Assembly: GCF_900114135.1 (NCBI RefSeq)
Contig: NZ_FORY01000008.1
Coordinates: 1 to 64,000 of the forward strand
DNA: 64,000 nt
Direction of reading: 5' to 3'
Source of the DNA: Celeribacter halophilus
GTDB lineage: Bacteria > Pseudomonadota > Alphaproteobacteria > Rhodobacterales > Rhodobacteraceae
In this document: in pieces, positions 8,407-16,708 of the stretch
Layout of the letters: each line of letters opens with the position of its first letter
How positions within the stretch are numbered: position 1 is the stretch's first letter
Program-made: the position numbers and the translations under genes
Notes under the pieces: generated by a model
Told to the model about the DNA's origin: nothing
What the model saw: the letters and a program-made list of their open reading frames with translations, nothing else
Database searches by the model: none

Positions 8407-8996
8407 GCCCGAAGAAGGTTGCGATCCTGATCTCTGGCGGCGGCTCCAATATGGTGTCGTTGGCCAAATCCATGACGGGCGACCATCCCGGCCGACCCTG
8501 CCTTGTGCTTTCCAACGTGCCCGGCGCGGGCGGGTTGCAGAAGGCAGAAGATATGGGGATTGCAACTGAGGTTGTGGATCACCGCGACTTCAAAGGTGAC
8601 CGTGAAGCCTTTGAGACCAAACTGATTTCCGTGATTGACGCCTATGAACCCGATGCTATCGCAATGGCCGGTTTTATGCGTATTCTCACACCGACATTCA
8701 TTGGCCATTACGCGGGGAAGATGCTCAACATCCACCCGTCCTTGCTGCCGAAATACAAGGGGCTGCACACCCATCAGCATGCGATTGATGCGGGCGATGC
8801 GGAGGCGGGCTGTTCAGTGCACGAGGTGACGGCGGAACTCGATGGCGGCCCGATTCTGGGACAGGCGCGGGTGCCGATCCTGCCGGAAGACACGGCGGAT
8901 GATCTGGCCGCGCGGGTTCTGGTGAAGGAGCATCTGCTCTATCCGGCGGTTCTGGTGCGCTTCTTGCGTGGCGAAACGGAGATGCTTTCGCTCTGA
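8403..8996 (+). CDS. purN: Phosphoribosylglycinamide formyltransferase
   Basis: A 197-residue GAR transformylase using 10-formyl-tetrahydrofolate. It begins with the phosphate-binding [17 protein letters not shown]. The catalytic triad is visible as Asn in [21 protein letters not shown] with its His, and Asp in [24 protein letters not shown]. The GTG start at 8403 lies inside the purM stop (GTGA), typical of this pair. Full length for the family. Confidence 0.97.
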   Translation: MSPKKVAILISGGGSNMVSLAKSMTGDHPGRPCLVLSNVPGAGGLQKAEDMGIATEVVDHRDFKGDREAFETKLISVIDAYEPDAIAMAGFMRILTPTFIGHYAGKMLNIHPSLLPKYKGLHTHQHAIDAGDAEAGCSVHEVTAELDGGPILGQARVPILPEDTADDLAARVLVKEHLLYPAVLVRFLRGETEMLSL

Positions 8997-9063
8997 ACGC
9001 CGGTTGTTCTGGCGCGATGGTCAATCTGTCGCGGGCAGGTGGGGGCTGTGCCTCTTTAAAAGA

Positions 9064-9085
9064 TATATTCAAGACATAGAATATA
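9064..9085. promoter_or_regulatory. ATTC-N8-GAAT operator, SqrR/BigR type
   Basis: TATATTC-AAGACATA-GAATATA is a perfect 7-bp dyad with an 8-base spacer, 49 bp upstream of the DsrE gene. The core ATTC-N8-GAAT is the palindrome reported for the sulfide- and persulfide-responsive ArsR-family repressor SqrR of Rhodobacter capsulatus and its relative BigR. The regulator itself is not in the window. The assignment is by motif match and by the fact that the controlled gene is of the DsrE (sulfur relay) family. Confidence 0.65.
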
Positions 9086-9134
9086 GATGAGTCCCCCGCG
9101 GACCCGCCCGAGACATGTCGCGAAAGGATATCTC

Positions 9135-9506
9135 ATGAAACCCGCAGATTTTGTTGCCACCATTTTTGATGGTCACTCCAACCCCGGCAAGGTGACCGTT
9201 GCCTTCACTATGGCGCTCAACGCGCAAAAGATGGGGCATAGCTCGATCGTGCTTCTGATGGTGGAAGGCGTCGAACTTGGTCAGCCCGGCTCTTGCGATG
9301 ACATCGATATCGGCAAACCTTTTGAACCAGTCGCCGGTTTGGTTAAAGCCTACCGTGAGGCGGGCGGGCGTATCGGGATTTGCGGGGCCTGTATGCTCCA
9401 CAACGGATTTACCGCCGATCAGATGGATCCTGCCTACGAGATCATCTCTGCGCCGGATGTGGTGGAGCTTATGATGGCGGCGAAAGGCACATTGCCGATC
9501 ACCTGA
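9135..9506 (+). CDS. DsrE family protein
   Basis: A 123-residue protein of the DsrE/DsrF-like fold, which in characterised members shuttles sulfur as cysteine persulfide. ATG 9135 follows AAGGATATCTC, a good ribosome-binding site. Cysteines are at residues 54, 83 and 86, the last two in RIGICGACMLHNGF, the segment where DsrE-like proteins carry the acceptor cysteine. No dsrFH partners are adjacent. The upstream SqrR-type dyad suggests induction by sulfide or polysulfide. The exact sulfur donor and acceptor cannot be told. Confidence 0.8.
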   Translation: MKPADFVATIFDGHSNPGKVTVAFTMALNAQKMGHSSIVLLMVEGVELGQPGSCDDIDIGKPFEPVAGLVKAYREAGGRIGICGACMLHNGFTADQMDPAYEIISAPDVVELMMAAKGTLPIT

Positions 9507-9558
9507 GGCGACATTTGTGCATTACAAGATGAGCCGATCCGTGCTTTATGGCACGGGG

Positions 9559-9590
9559 GAAGGGGGCGCGAGCCCCCTTTGTTCTTTTCT
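9559..9590 (+). terminator. Rho-independent terminator after the DsrE gene
   Basis: AAGGGGGC-GCGA-GCCCCCTT forms an 8-bp GC-rich stem followed by TGTTCTTTTCTTT, about 55 bases past the DsrE stop codon. Confidence 0.7.
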
Positions 9591-9661
9591 TTCCGCCTGA
9601 AACCCCGTATCACGATAAAACCGACGGGATGACCCCGCGCCGCAGGTAAAAGAAAAAACAT

Positions 9662-10819
9662 ATGATCACCATCACCACGACCGAGGGCCTACAGGCCTTC
9701 TGCGACCGCGCCAAAGCGCATCCTTATGTCACGGTCGACACCGAATTTCTCCGTGAACGGACCTATTACTCAAAGCTCTGCCTCGTGCAACTTGCGGTGA
9801 CGGGGGATGCAGAAGAGGACGCAGTTCTTGTCGATCCGCTGGCCAAAGGGCTGGATCTGGCGCCGCTATATGACCTGTTTCGTGACGAGAGCGTGGTGAA
9901 AGTTTTCCATGCCGCACGGCAGGATCTCGAAATTTTCTACATTCAGGGTGGGGTGATCCCCACGCCGTTGTTCGACACACAGGTCGCGGCGATGGTCTGC
10001 GGTTTTGGCGAACAGGTGGGCTACGAGACCCTCGTGCGCAAGATCGCCAAGGAGAGCCTCGACAAAACCTCGCGCTTCACCGACTGGTCGCGCCGTCCGC
10101 TAACCTCGGCGCAAGAAGTCTACGCGCTGGCCGATGTGACGCATTTACGTGTCATCTACGAATTCCTGCGGGACGAGATCAAACGCACGGGTCGCGAAAA
10201 ATGGGTGGCTGAAGAACTTGAGATTCTGATGTCGCCGGAGACCTATGTGGTCGAGCCGGAGGAGGCATGGAAGCGGGTCAAGACTCGCACGAATTCCGGT
10301 AAGTTCCTCGCTGCGGTCAAGGAGCTGTCCGCATTTCGGGAACAATACGCCCAGAGCCGCGATATTCCCCGCAACCGCGTCTATAAAGACGATGCGATGC
10401 TGGAGCTGGCCTCGACCAAGCCAAAAACACCGCAAGACCTCTCGCGGTCGCGGCTTTTGCTGCGAGAGGCGCGTAAGGGCGAGATTGCCGATGGTATCCT
10501 GCAGGCGATTGAAAAGGCAGCACATTACACCGCTGCCGAGATGCCGAAGCTTGACGTGTCGAAAGACAAGCTACAGGTCAACCCGGCGCTGGCGGATATG
10601 CTGCGGGTCCTGCTGAAAGCCAAGTCGGATCGCTTCAACGTGGCGGCGAAAATGATCGCCTCCGCGTCCGATCTGGACCAGATCGCGGCGGGCAAACGTG
10701 ATCTGCCGGTGTTCAAGGGCTGGCGCGCCGAAGTCTTTGGCGACGACGCACTGCGCCTGTGTAACGGCGAAATCGGCCTTGCGGTCAAAGGTCAGCGTGT
10801 GGATGTCATCGCGCTCTAA
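9662..10819 (+). CDS. rnd: Ribonuclease D
   Basis: A 385-residue 3'-5' exoribonuclease involved in maturing tRNA 3' ends and other stable RNAs. The DEDDy exonuclease domain covers residues 1-190: DTEFLRERTYYSKLCLVQLA (motif I), VFHAARQDLEIF (motif II) and the YALADVTHL motif III region. An HRDC-type RNA-binding domain follows (RNRVYKDDAMLELASTKPKT, about residues 240-300). A terminator overlaps its stop. Length is normal for the family. Confidence 0.95.
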   Translation: MITITTTEGLQAFCDRAKAHPYVTVDTEFLRERTYYSKLCLVQLAVTGDAEEDAVLVDPLAKGLDLAPLYDLFRDESVVKVFHAARQDLEIFYIQGGVIPTPLFDTQVAAMVCGFGEQVGYETLVRKIAKESLDKTSRFTDWSRRPLTSAQEVYALADVTHLRVIYEFLRDEIKRTGREKWVAEELEILMSPETYVVEPEEAWKRVKTRTNSGKFLAAVKELSAFREQYAQSRDIPRNRVYKDDAMLELASTKPKTPQDLSRSRLLLREARKGEIADGILQAIEKAAHYTAAEMPKLDVSKDKLQVNPALADMLRVLLKAKSDRFNVAAKMIASASDLDQIAAGKRDLPVFKGWRAEVFGDDALRLCNGEIGLAVKGQRVDVIAL

Positions 10820-10845
10820 CCCGTAGCGGGCAGAGCGCGTTTTGC
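10811..10845 (+). terminator. Terminator overlapping the rnd stop codon
   Basis: GCGCTCT (10811-10817) and AGAGCGC (10832-10838) pair across an inner CCCG-TAG-CGGG hairpin and are followed by GTTTTGCTTT. It separates rnd from the convergent acetyltransferase gene. Confidence 0.65.
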
Positions 10846-10846
10846 T

Positions 10847-11326
10847 TTACAGTGCCAGTTCAAACCGTTTCCCGCGCCGCGTTTGCGCCGTGAAACCGCA
10901 GGCGAGATAGGTCGCTTGTGCCGCCGTGTTGTTGACATGGGTGCCGACAGTCAGGCGGTGACAGCCTGCCACCTGCGCCTCATCTTTCGCCGCTTTGATC
11001 AGGGCGCGCCCGACACCTTGGCCGCGTTGGTCTTCTTTGATGAACAAATGATGCAGGTCCATGGTCTTTTGCCCATCTTGCAGGCGCACGCCACCGACAA
11101 GTCCGGCATAGCCCACAATCTCCCCGTCACGTTCAGCAACCAGAATCCGCAACCACGGCAGGTCCGCCCGCATCAGGTCAATGAGGCTACTCATATCCAG
11201 TTCCGGTTCATCCCCGCTGAAACGTGCCAAGGCGTGAATCATCTCCAGAAGCGCATGTTTGTCGCTCCAGCGTGCCCGCCGCACATGGACTGTGGTGTCG
11301 GCGGTGATTTCGGTCATGTGGGTCAT
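10847..11326 (-). CDS. GNAT family N-acetyltransferase
   Basis: A 159-residue acetyl-CoA-dependent acyltransferase. The GNAT fold is visible: VRRARWSDKHALLEMI (beta1-alpha1), LRILVAERDGEIVGYAGLV (beta strands), LHHLFIKEDQRGQGVGRALIKAA (the RGQGVG acetyl-CoA pyrophosphate loop, motif A) and HVNNTAAQATYLACGF (motif B). I chose ATG 11326, preceded by AGGAGAG; ATG 11317 three codons later is possible. Substrate unknown; the N-x-x-A-x-x-x-Y pattern is common to diamine and amino acid acetyltransferases. Confidence 0.85.
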   Translation of the reverse strand: MTHMTEITADTTVHVRRARWSDKHALLEMIHALARFSGDEPELDMSSLIDLMRADLPWLRILVAERDGEIVGYAGLVGGVRLQDGQKTMDLHHLFIKEDQRGQGVGRALIKAAKDEAQVAGCHRLTVGTHVNNTAAQATYLACGFTAQTRRGKRFELAL

Positions 11327-11368
11327 CTTGTCTCTCTCTCCTGAGCGCCACAGGAGGGAGTAGATATG

Positions 11369-11392
11369 AAAAAACCGCCTCGTGTGGCGGCT
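11369..11392 (-). terminator. Terminator downstream of the iron-binding protein gene
   Basis: On the minus strand GCCGCC-ACACGA-GGCGG is followed by TTTTTT, a canonical intrinsic terminator between the substrate-binding protein gene (ends 11542) and the acetyltransferase gene (starts 11326) on the same strand. Confidence 0.8.
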
Positions 11393-11541
11393 TTCAATAT
11401 TCCATAACTGACAGGCCGCGCTTATGTGAGCTCGGTCCAATAAAAGACAGTCGTGGAAAGGGTCTGTTTCATCATCATGGGCGAAATCTGCGCCATCTTT
11501 CCGCGACTGTCAATCGCCTTTTGGGTCTGTTCTCTGTGGTT

Positions 11542-12561
11542 TCAGCCGTCGTAATCGACTTCTTCGGTCAGACGCAGAGCATCGGGGCGCTCGTCGGCTA
11601 ATTGTTTCAAGGACACATTGTCAGGGTGCAGCTCGCCCCAGCTTTTGACCAGATCGGAGGCTTCCGTGCCCGGCACCACCGGATATTCTGAGTTGGCTTC
11701 CGCATAGATTTCCTGCGCATGGTGAGAGGTCAGAAACTCAATAAACTGAATGGCTTCCTCTTTGTTCCTCGAGGCTTTTGTGAGCGCAACACCGGAGATA
11801 TTCACATGGGTGCCTCCGCCTTCGACATCAAAACGCGGGAAGTCGAGACGCACGGTATCTGCCCAGACGCGCTGTTCCTCATCGGCCAGCATTTCGCCCA
11901 TGTAATAGGTGTTGCCCAGAGAAATATCACATTCACCGGCCCAGATCGCCTTGACCTGTGCGCGGTCGTCCCCTTGCGGGCGGCGGGCGAGATTGTCTTT
12001 CAGCCCTTGCAACCAGGCTTTGGTCTCCTCGGGGCCGTGATGCACCACATAGGCCGAGGTTAGGCCGATCATATATGTGTGCATGCCGGATCGTGTGCAA
12101 ATACGGCCCTTCCATTTCGGGTCCGCGAGGTCTTCGTATGTGGTCACGGCACCTTCGGGCACGCGCTCTTTGGAGGCATAGACGATCCGCGCGCGCGTGG
12201 TGACGCCCCACCAGTTGCCCTCGGGGTCGTGAAATTCGGCGGGGATGTTCTTGGCCAGAGTGTCGGTCATGAGCGGCTGGGTCACGCCCGCATCCACGGC
12301 TTCGGTCAGTCGCGCAATATCCACGGTCAGGATCACATCGGCGGGGGAGCGGTCCCCCTCGGCCTTGAGCCGTTCTGTGAGTCCCTCGACCAGATAGGCC
12401 ACGTTCACCTTGATTCCGGTTTCTTCCGTGAAGGCCTCCGTCAGCGGAGCGATCAATTCCGGCTGGCGATAGGAATAGACATTCACATCGGCCAGTGCGG
12501 AAGAGGCCAGAAGCGTAAATGGAAGGGCAAATTTGAGGGTGGATGAGGCGAGCGCGGACAT
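11542..12561 (-). CDS. Periplasmic ferric iron-binding protein (FbpA/FutA type)
   Basis: A 339-residue binding protein with signal peptide MSALASSTLKFALPFTLLASSALA. The mature form begins DVNVYSYRQPELIAPLTEAF, the Tyr-containing first iron-ligand loop of FbpA/FutA proteins. The paired tyrosines in GNTYYMGEM near residue 220 are the family's Fe3+ ligands. It would capture Fe3+ for an inner-membrane ABC transporter, but no permease or ATPase gene is adjacent, so it is an orphan component here. A terminator follows. Iron (Fur/Irr/RirA-like) regulation is plausible but I see no recognisable box in the short upstream gap. Confidence 0.88.
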   Translation of the reverse strand: MSALASSTLKFALPFTLLASSALADVNVYSYRQPELIAPLTEAFTEETGIKVNVAYLVEGLTERLKAEGDRSPADVILTVDIARLTEAVDAGVTQPLMTDTLAKNIPAEFHDPEGNWWGVTTRARIVYASKERVPEGAVTTYEDLADPKWKGRICTRSGMHTYMIGLTSAYVVHHGPEETKAWLQGLKDNLARRPQGDDRAQVKAIWAGECDISLGNTYYMGEMLADEEQRVWADTVRLDFPRFDVEGGGTHVNISGVALTKASRNKEEAIQFIEFLTSHHAQEIYAEANSEYPVVPGTEASDLVKSWGELHPDNVSLKQLADERPDALRLTEEVDYDG

Positions 12562-12631
12562 GCGAAAAATCCTTTGACTGGTTACGCCTGTTAAACCCGA
12601 GTGAAATCATCAGGTCAAGGGGCGCAACCGC

Positions 12632-13453
12632 TCACGTTTTCGCGCGTTTTTCTGCCTCTTTTGCCTGATCCCAAAGCGCATCCATTTCGGCCAGATCACT
12701 GTCCTGAGGGGCTTTGCCTCTTGCTGCAAGTGCATCCTCTACCGCATTGAATCGGCGTGTAAACTTTGCGTTGCAGGCGCGCAGGGCCTCTTCGGCATCC
12801 ACGCCGAGATGGCGGCCCAGATTGACAACCACAAAAAGCAGGTCTCCGAACTCCTCGAATACCTCCGCCTGCGTAAGTGTGTCGCGGGCCTCTTCCAGCT
12901 CTGCGGCTTCTTCGCGGATTTTATCAAGAACATGCGAGGCATCCGGCCAGTCGAACCCGACCCGTGCCGCCCGTTTTTGTAGCTTTTGCGCCCGCATCAA
13001 GGCTGGAAGCCCCATCGCCACACCATCGAGCACCCGCGTCTCGCCGCGACGTGCGCGTTCCTTGGCCTTTTCCTTTTCCCAATCCACCGTCTGTTGTTCC
13101 GGCGACTTCTGGTTGCTCTCGTCACCAAAGACATGCGGATGGCGGGAAATCATTTTGGCGGCAATGGTTTGCGCCACGTCGTGAAAGTCGAATAACCCCT
13201 TGTCGGCTGCGATCTGGGCCTGAAACACGGACTGGAACAACAGATCACCCAGTTCGGATTTCAGATCCTCCATATCGCCCCGCGCAATCGCGTCATCGAC
13301 CTCATAGGCCTCTTCGATCGTATAAGGCGAGATCGTCGCGAAATCCTGTTCAATATCCCAAGGACAGCCACCCTCGGGGTCGCGCAACCGGCGCATGATT
13401 TCCAGAAGTTGCTCTATGCCTGCGGGCACGTCATGGATCGGATCTTGTGTCAT
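12632..13453 (-). CDS. mazG: Nucleoside triphosphate pyrophosphohydrolase
   Basis: A 273-residue all-alpha NTP-PPase with two tandem MazG domains. The first has CPWDIEQDFATISPYTIEEAYE and the metal-binding LKSELGDLLFQSVF (ExxED-type). The second has IREEAAELEEARD followed by EEFGDLLFVVVNLGRHLG. Such proteins hydrolyse NTPs and dNTPs to monophosphates, limiting aberrant nucleotides and modulating ppGpp. The start at 13453 is set by MTQDPIHD; in-frame codons further upstream would overlap the cysS leader region. It is divergent from cysS. Confidence 0.95.
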   Translation of the reverse strand: MTQDPIHDVPAGIEQLLEIMRRLRDPEGGCPWDIEQDFATISPYTIEEAYEVDDAIARGDMEDLKSELGDLLFQSVFQAQIAADKGLFDFHDVAQTIAAKMISRHPHVFGDESNQKSPEQQTVDWEKEKAKERARRGETRVLDGVAMGLPALMRAQKLQKRAARVGFDWPDASHVLDKIREEAAELEEARDTLTQAEVFEEFGDLLFVVVNLGRHLGVDAEEALRACNAKFTRRFNAVEDALAARGKAPQDSDLAEMDALWDQAKEAEKRAKT

Positions 13454-13516
13454 GTGGTCAAACTGAACCGCACAACAGGGCTTTGCAAGCGCGAAAAGCC
13501 GCGCTACAAGAGCGCC

Positions 13517-13564
13517 ATGACCAACCGTGGCACCCTCATTCTCTGCTGCTGCATTATCCGCTGA
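13517..13564 (+). CDS. Cysteine-codon leader peptide of cysS
   Basis: A 15-codon open frame reads MTNRGTLILCCCIIR and stops at TGA 13562-13564, 79 bases before cysS on the same strand. Three consecutive TGC codons lie at 13544-13552. Runs of the codon for the amino acid that charges the downstream synthetase's tRNA are the signature of ribosome-mediated attenuation. Polycysteine short ORFs acting as cysteine attenuators are known in mycobacteria. The ribosome-binding site is weak (AAGAG 5-9 bases upstream). Supported by position and composition, not by conservation, which I cannot test. Confidence 0.6.
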   Translation: MTNRGTLILCCCIIR

Positions 13565-13636
13565 CATCGTCGCGCGGGTCCGGTCTCTTTTCTCCTGAAT
13601 TGAAAGCTGATACGCCCGCGGGGACACCCGAAGGGA
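13556..13636 (+). promoter_or_regulatory. Alternative RNA helices upstream of cysS (putative translational attenuator)
   Basis: Three pairings can be drawn. Helix 0 pairs ATCCGC (13556-13561, last leader codons) with GCGGGT (13574-13579). Helix A pairs CGCGGG (13573-13578) with CCCGCG (13615-13620). Helix B pairs TCTCTTT (13584-13590) with GAAGGGA (13630-13636), the cysS Shine-Dalgarno region, with two wobble pairs. Helices 0 and A exclude each other, and A crosses B. A ribosome stalled on the Cys codons would mask ATCCGC, favour helix A and free the Shine-Dalgarno. No T-tract terminator is present, so control of translation or of Rho is implied. Confidence 0.45.
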
Positions 13637-13643
13637 CAGGCTT

Positions 13644-15059
13644 ATGACTGTGATCAAACTCACCAATTCGAAGACCCGCAAAAAAGAAGTTTTCGAGCCG
13701 ATCGATCGGAATAATGTGCGGATGTATGTCTGCGGCCCCACGGTCTATGACCGCGCCCATATCGGCAATGCGCGGCCCGTGATCGTGTTTGATGTGCTCT
13801 ATCGCTTGCTGCGTCATGAGTACGGGCCTGACCACGCCACCTATGTGCGCAACTTCACCGATGTTGATGACAAGATTAACAAAAAGGCCAAGGATACAGG
13901 CCGTTCGATCAAAGAGATCACCGACGAGACCATGCAGTGGTATCTCGACGACATGCGGGCCGTGGGCGCACTTGATCCCGACAAGATGCCACGGGCGACG
14001 GAATTCATCGGCGCGATGATCTCGATGATCGAAGGGCTGATTGAGAGCGGTCATGCCTATGCGGCAGAAGGGCATGTGCTGTTCTCTGTCGAGAGCTACA
14101 AGGATTACGGCAAGCTTTCAGGCCGCAGCATTGACGACATGATCGCGGGCGCACGGGTCGAAGTCGCCCCTTACAAGCGCAACCCGATGGATTTCGTGCT
14201 TTGGAAACCGTCTTCCGACGATCTGCCCGGCTGGGACAGCCCGTGGGGACGGGGCCGCCCCGGCTGGCATATCGAATGTTCGGCCATGTCTTATGAATTG
14301 CTCGGTGAAACTTTTGACATTCACGGCGGCGGCAACGACCTGATGTTCCCGCACCACGAAAACGAGATCGCCCAAAGCTGCTGCGCCCATCCGCAGGGGG
14401 GCTTTGCGCGCTACTGGCTCCACAACGAGATGTTGCAGGTCGAAGGCAAGAAGATGTCCAAGTCTCTGGGCAATTTCTTCACCGTGCGGGATTTGTTGGA
14501 TGGCCATGATGGAATGCCGGGCGTGCCGGGGGAAGTGATCCGTTATGTGTTTCTCTCTACGCATTACACCAAGCCTATGGACTGGACAGCAGAGAAAGCA
14601 GCAGGGGCGGCGAGCAGGCTCGATACCTATATTAAACTCATGGCAAACACCGTTGATTTGGAGAATGCGAAAACGCTCAAGCCCTTGCCAGAAATCGTTG
14701 ACGCTTTGGCTGACGATCTAAACACACATGCTGCTTTGCAAGGATTGAACGAACTCGCCAATCACGCACAGTGGGACGAGCTCGCTGCGAACCTTGTTTT
14801 CCTTGGCTTTTATACATTCGAGGATTTGACCCAGCGGTTTGAAAGCTTGAATGAGGCAGTTTCTTCCCTTGGAAGTTGGAAGCTCAGATTTGAAAGCGAA
14901 AGAGAAAAAGCCAAGGCAACGAAAGACTTTTCTCGCGTTGACCAACTGCGGAACGCTCTTCTTGATGCTGGGGTGGAAGTAAACATTGGCAAAGAGGGAG
15001 TTCAGTTGACGCCCCTTCCGAGCTTTGATCCCGATCTGTTGAAAGATTTAGAGCCATGA
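13644..15059 (+). CDS. cysS: Cysteinyl-tRNA synthetase
   Basis: A 471-residue class I synthetase. Visible features are the zinc-binding [16 protein letters not shown] with the HIGH-type motif (HIGN), a second zinc cysteine in [19 protein letters not shown] with a zinc His, and KMSKSLGN (KMSKS). An anticodon-binding helical domain covers the last third. It is coupled to cimA by an ATGA overlap. The C-terminal third (14641-15000) is about 48% GC by hand count, against about 70% in a sampled catalytic-domain stretch (14221-14280), with a matching shift in codon choice (more A/T-ending codons). That suggests a recombinant C-terminal domain. Catalytic motifs are intact. Confidence 0.97.
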   Translation: MTVIKLTNSKTRKKEVFEPIDRNNVRMYVCGPTVYDRAHIGNARPVIVFDVLYRLLRHEYGPDHATYVRNFTDVDDKINKKAKDTGRSIKEITDETMQWYLDDMRAVGALDPDKMPRATEFIGAMISMIEGLIESGHAYAAEGHVLFSVESYKDYGKLSGRSIDDMIAGARVEVAPYKRNPMDFVLWKPSSDDLPGWDSPWGRGRPGWHIECSAMSYELLGETFDIHGGGNDLMFPHHENEIAQSCCAHPQGGFARYWLHNEMLQVEGKKMSKSLGNFFTVRDLLDGHDGMPGVPGEVIRYVFLSTHYTKPMDWTAEKAAGAASRLDTYIKLMANTVDLENAKTLKPLPEIVDALADDLNTHAALQGLNELANHAQWDELAANLVFLGFYTFEDLTQRFESLNEAVSSLGSWKLRFESEREKAKATKDFSRVDQLRNALLDAGVEVNIGKEGVQLTPLPSFDPDLLKDLEP

Positions 15060-16696
15060 CCACAGCTACCACCAAAGATCGCCTCTACCTCTACGACACC
15101 ACGCTGCGCGACGGGCAACAGACCCAAGGCGTTCAATTCTCCACCGAGGAAAAGCATGAGATCGCCGCCGCGCTGGACCATCTGGGCGTTGATTATATCG
15201 AGGGCGGCTGGCCCGGTGCGAACCCGACCGACAGCGCCTTTTTCGCGGCTGCGCCAAAGACCAAGGCCATCTTTACCGCCTTCGGGATGACCAAGCGGGC
15301 AGGGCGCTCGGCGGAGAATGACGAGGTGCTGGCGGGCGTGTTGAATGCCGGAACCCGTTCCGTCTGTCTCGTGGGCAAGACCCATGATTTCCACGTCACC
15401 ACCGCGCTTGGCATTACGTTGGAGGAAAACCTCGACAATATCGGCAAGTCGGTGGCGCATCTGGTGGCGCAGGGACGCGAGGCATTGTTCGACGCGGAGC
15501 ATTTCTTTGACGGCTACAAGGCCAATCCCGACTATGCGCTGGCCTGTTGCAAGGCGGCCTTTGAGGCCGGTGCGCGCTGGATCGTGCTGTGCGACACCAA
15601 CGGCGGGGCGTTGCCCTCCGAGGTCTTCGAGATCACGGGACAAGTCATTCAGGCGGGTATTCCGGGTAATCACATCGGCATCCACACTCATGACGACACG
15701 GGCAATGCCGTGGCCAACAGCCTCGCTGCGGTCAATGCGGGCGCACGGCAGGTGCAGGGCACGCTGAATGGTTTGGGGGAGCGCTGCGGCAATGCCAATC
15801 TGACCACGCTGATCCCGACATTTCTGTTGAAAGAGCCTTATAAATCGCAGTTTGACACAGGGGTGAACGAGGCCGCACTTGCTGATCTGGTGAAGACCTC
15901 GCGGATGCTCGACGACATTCTCAACCGCGTGCCTCTGCGCTCCGCGCCCTATGTCGGGGCGTCGGCCTTTGCGCATAAGGCAGGGCTTCATGCCTCGGCC
16001 ATCCTCAAGGACCCCAGCACATACGAACACATCCCGCCGGAGGTTGTCGGCAACACGCGGATCGTGCCGATGTCCAATCAGGCGGGCCAGTCCAACCTGC
16101 GCAAGCGGCTTTTGGACATGGGTCTGGAGGTTACGGAGAAGGCCGATCTCGGGCGTATTCTCGACCGGATCAAACAGCGCGAGAGTGAGGGCTATTCCTA
16201 CGACACGGCGCAAGCGTCTTTCGAGTTGGAAGCGCGGCGGGAATTGGGACGGATGCCGGAGTTTTTCACGGTGGAACGCTACCGTGCCACGGTGGAACGC
16301 CGCCGCGATGCCAAGGGGCGCGAGGTCCATCTCTCCGAGGTCACAGTGGTGGTGAATGTGGCCGGTGAACGGCATCTCTCCGTCTCCGAGGGCATCATGG
16401 CCGATGGCAATGACGGCGGACCGGTTAACGCGCTTTCCAAGGCACTGGTGAAAGATCTCGGACCCTATTCGGAGATGATCTCCGACATGGAGCTGGTTGA
16501 TTTCAAAGTTCGTATCACCAATGGCGGCACCGAGGCCCGCACCCGTGTGATCATCGATTTCGAAGACAGCCAAGGGCGGCGCTGGTCCACCGTGGGCGTG
16601 TCCTCCAACATCATAGACGCCTCCTTCGAGGCGCTTCTGGATGCGGTGCTGTGGAAACTTGTGCGCGACGGGGCCAAGGCGCTCGGCGCCGAATAA
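15056..16696 (+). CDS. cimA: Citramalate synthase
   Basis: A 546-residue enzyme of the HMG-CoA lyase-like (DRE-TIM) family. The N-terminal catalytic signature [18 protein letters not shown] is present. The [10 protein letters not shown] and [21 protein letters not shown] metal-binding histidines and [12 protein letters not shown] follow. A C-terminal allosteric regulatory domain covers about residues 400-546. It condenses pyruvate and acetyl-CoA to citramalate, the start of the pyruvate route to isoleucine. The length and GERCGNANL context fit CimA rather than LeuA. It shares an operon with cysS (4-base overlap), so the cysteine leader may affect both. Confidence 0.9.
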   Translation: MTTATTKDRLYLYDTTLRDGQQTQGVQFSTEEKHEIAAALDHLGVDYIEGGWPGANPTDSAFFAAAPKTKAIFTAFGMTKRAGRSAENDEVLAGVLNAGTRSVCLVGKTHDFHVTTALGITLEENLDNIGKSVAHLVAQGREALFDAEHFFDGYKANPDYALACCKAAFEAGARWIVLCDTNGGALPSEVFEITGQVIQAGIPGNHIGIHTHDDTGNAVANSLAAVNAGARQVQGTLNGLGERCGNANLTTLIPTFLLKEPYKSQFDTGVNEAALADLVKTSRMLDDILNRVPLRSAPYVGASAFAHKAGLHASAILKDPSTYEHIPPEVVGNTRIVPMSNQAGQSNLRKRLLDMGLEVTEKADLGRILDRIKQRESEGYSYDTAQASFELEARRELGRMPEFFTVERYRATVERRRDAKGREVHLSEVTVVVNVAGERHLSVSEGIMADGNDGGPVNALSKALVKDLGPYSEMISDMELVDFKVRITNGGTEARTRVIIDFEDSQGRRWSTVGVSSNIIDASFEALLDAVLWKLVRDGAKALGAE

Positions 16697-16708
16697 GGAG
16701 AGCGCAAG

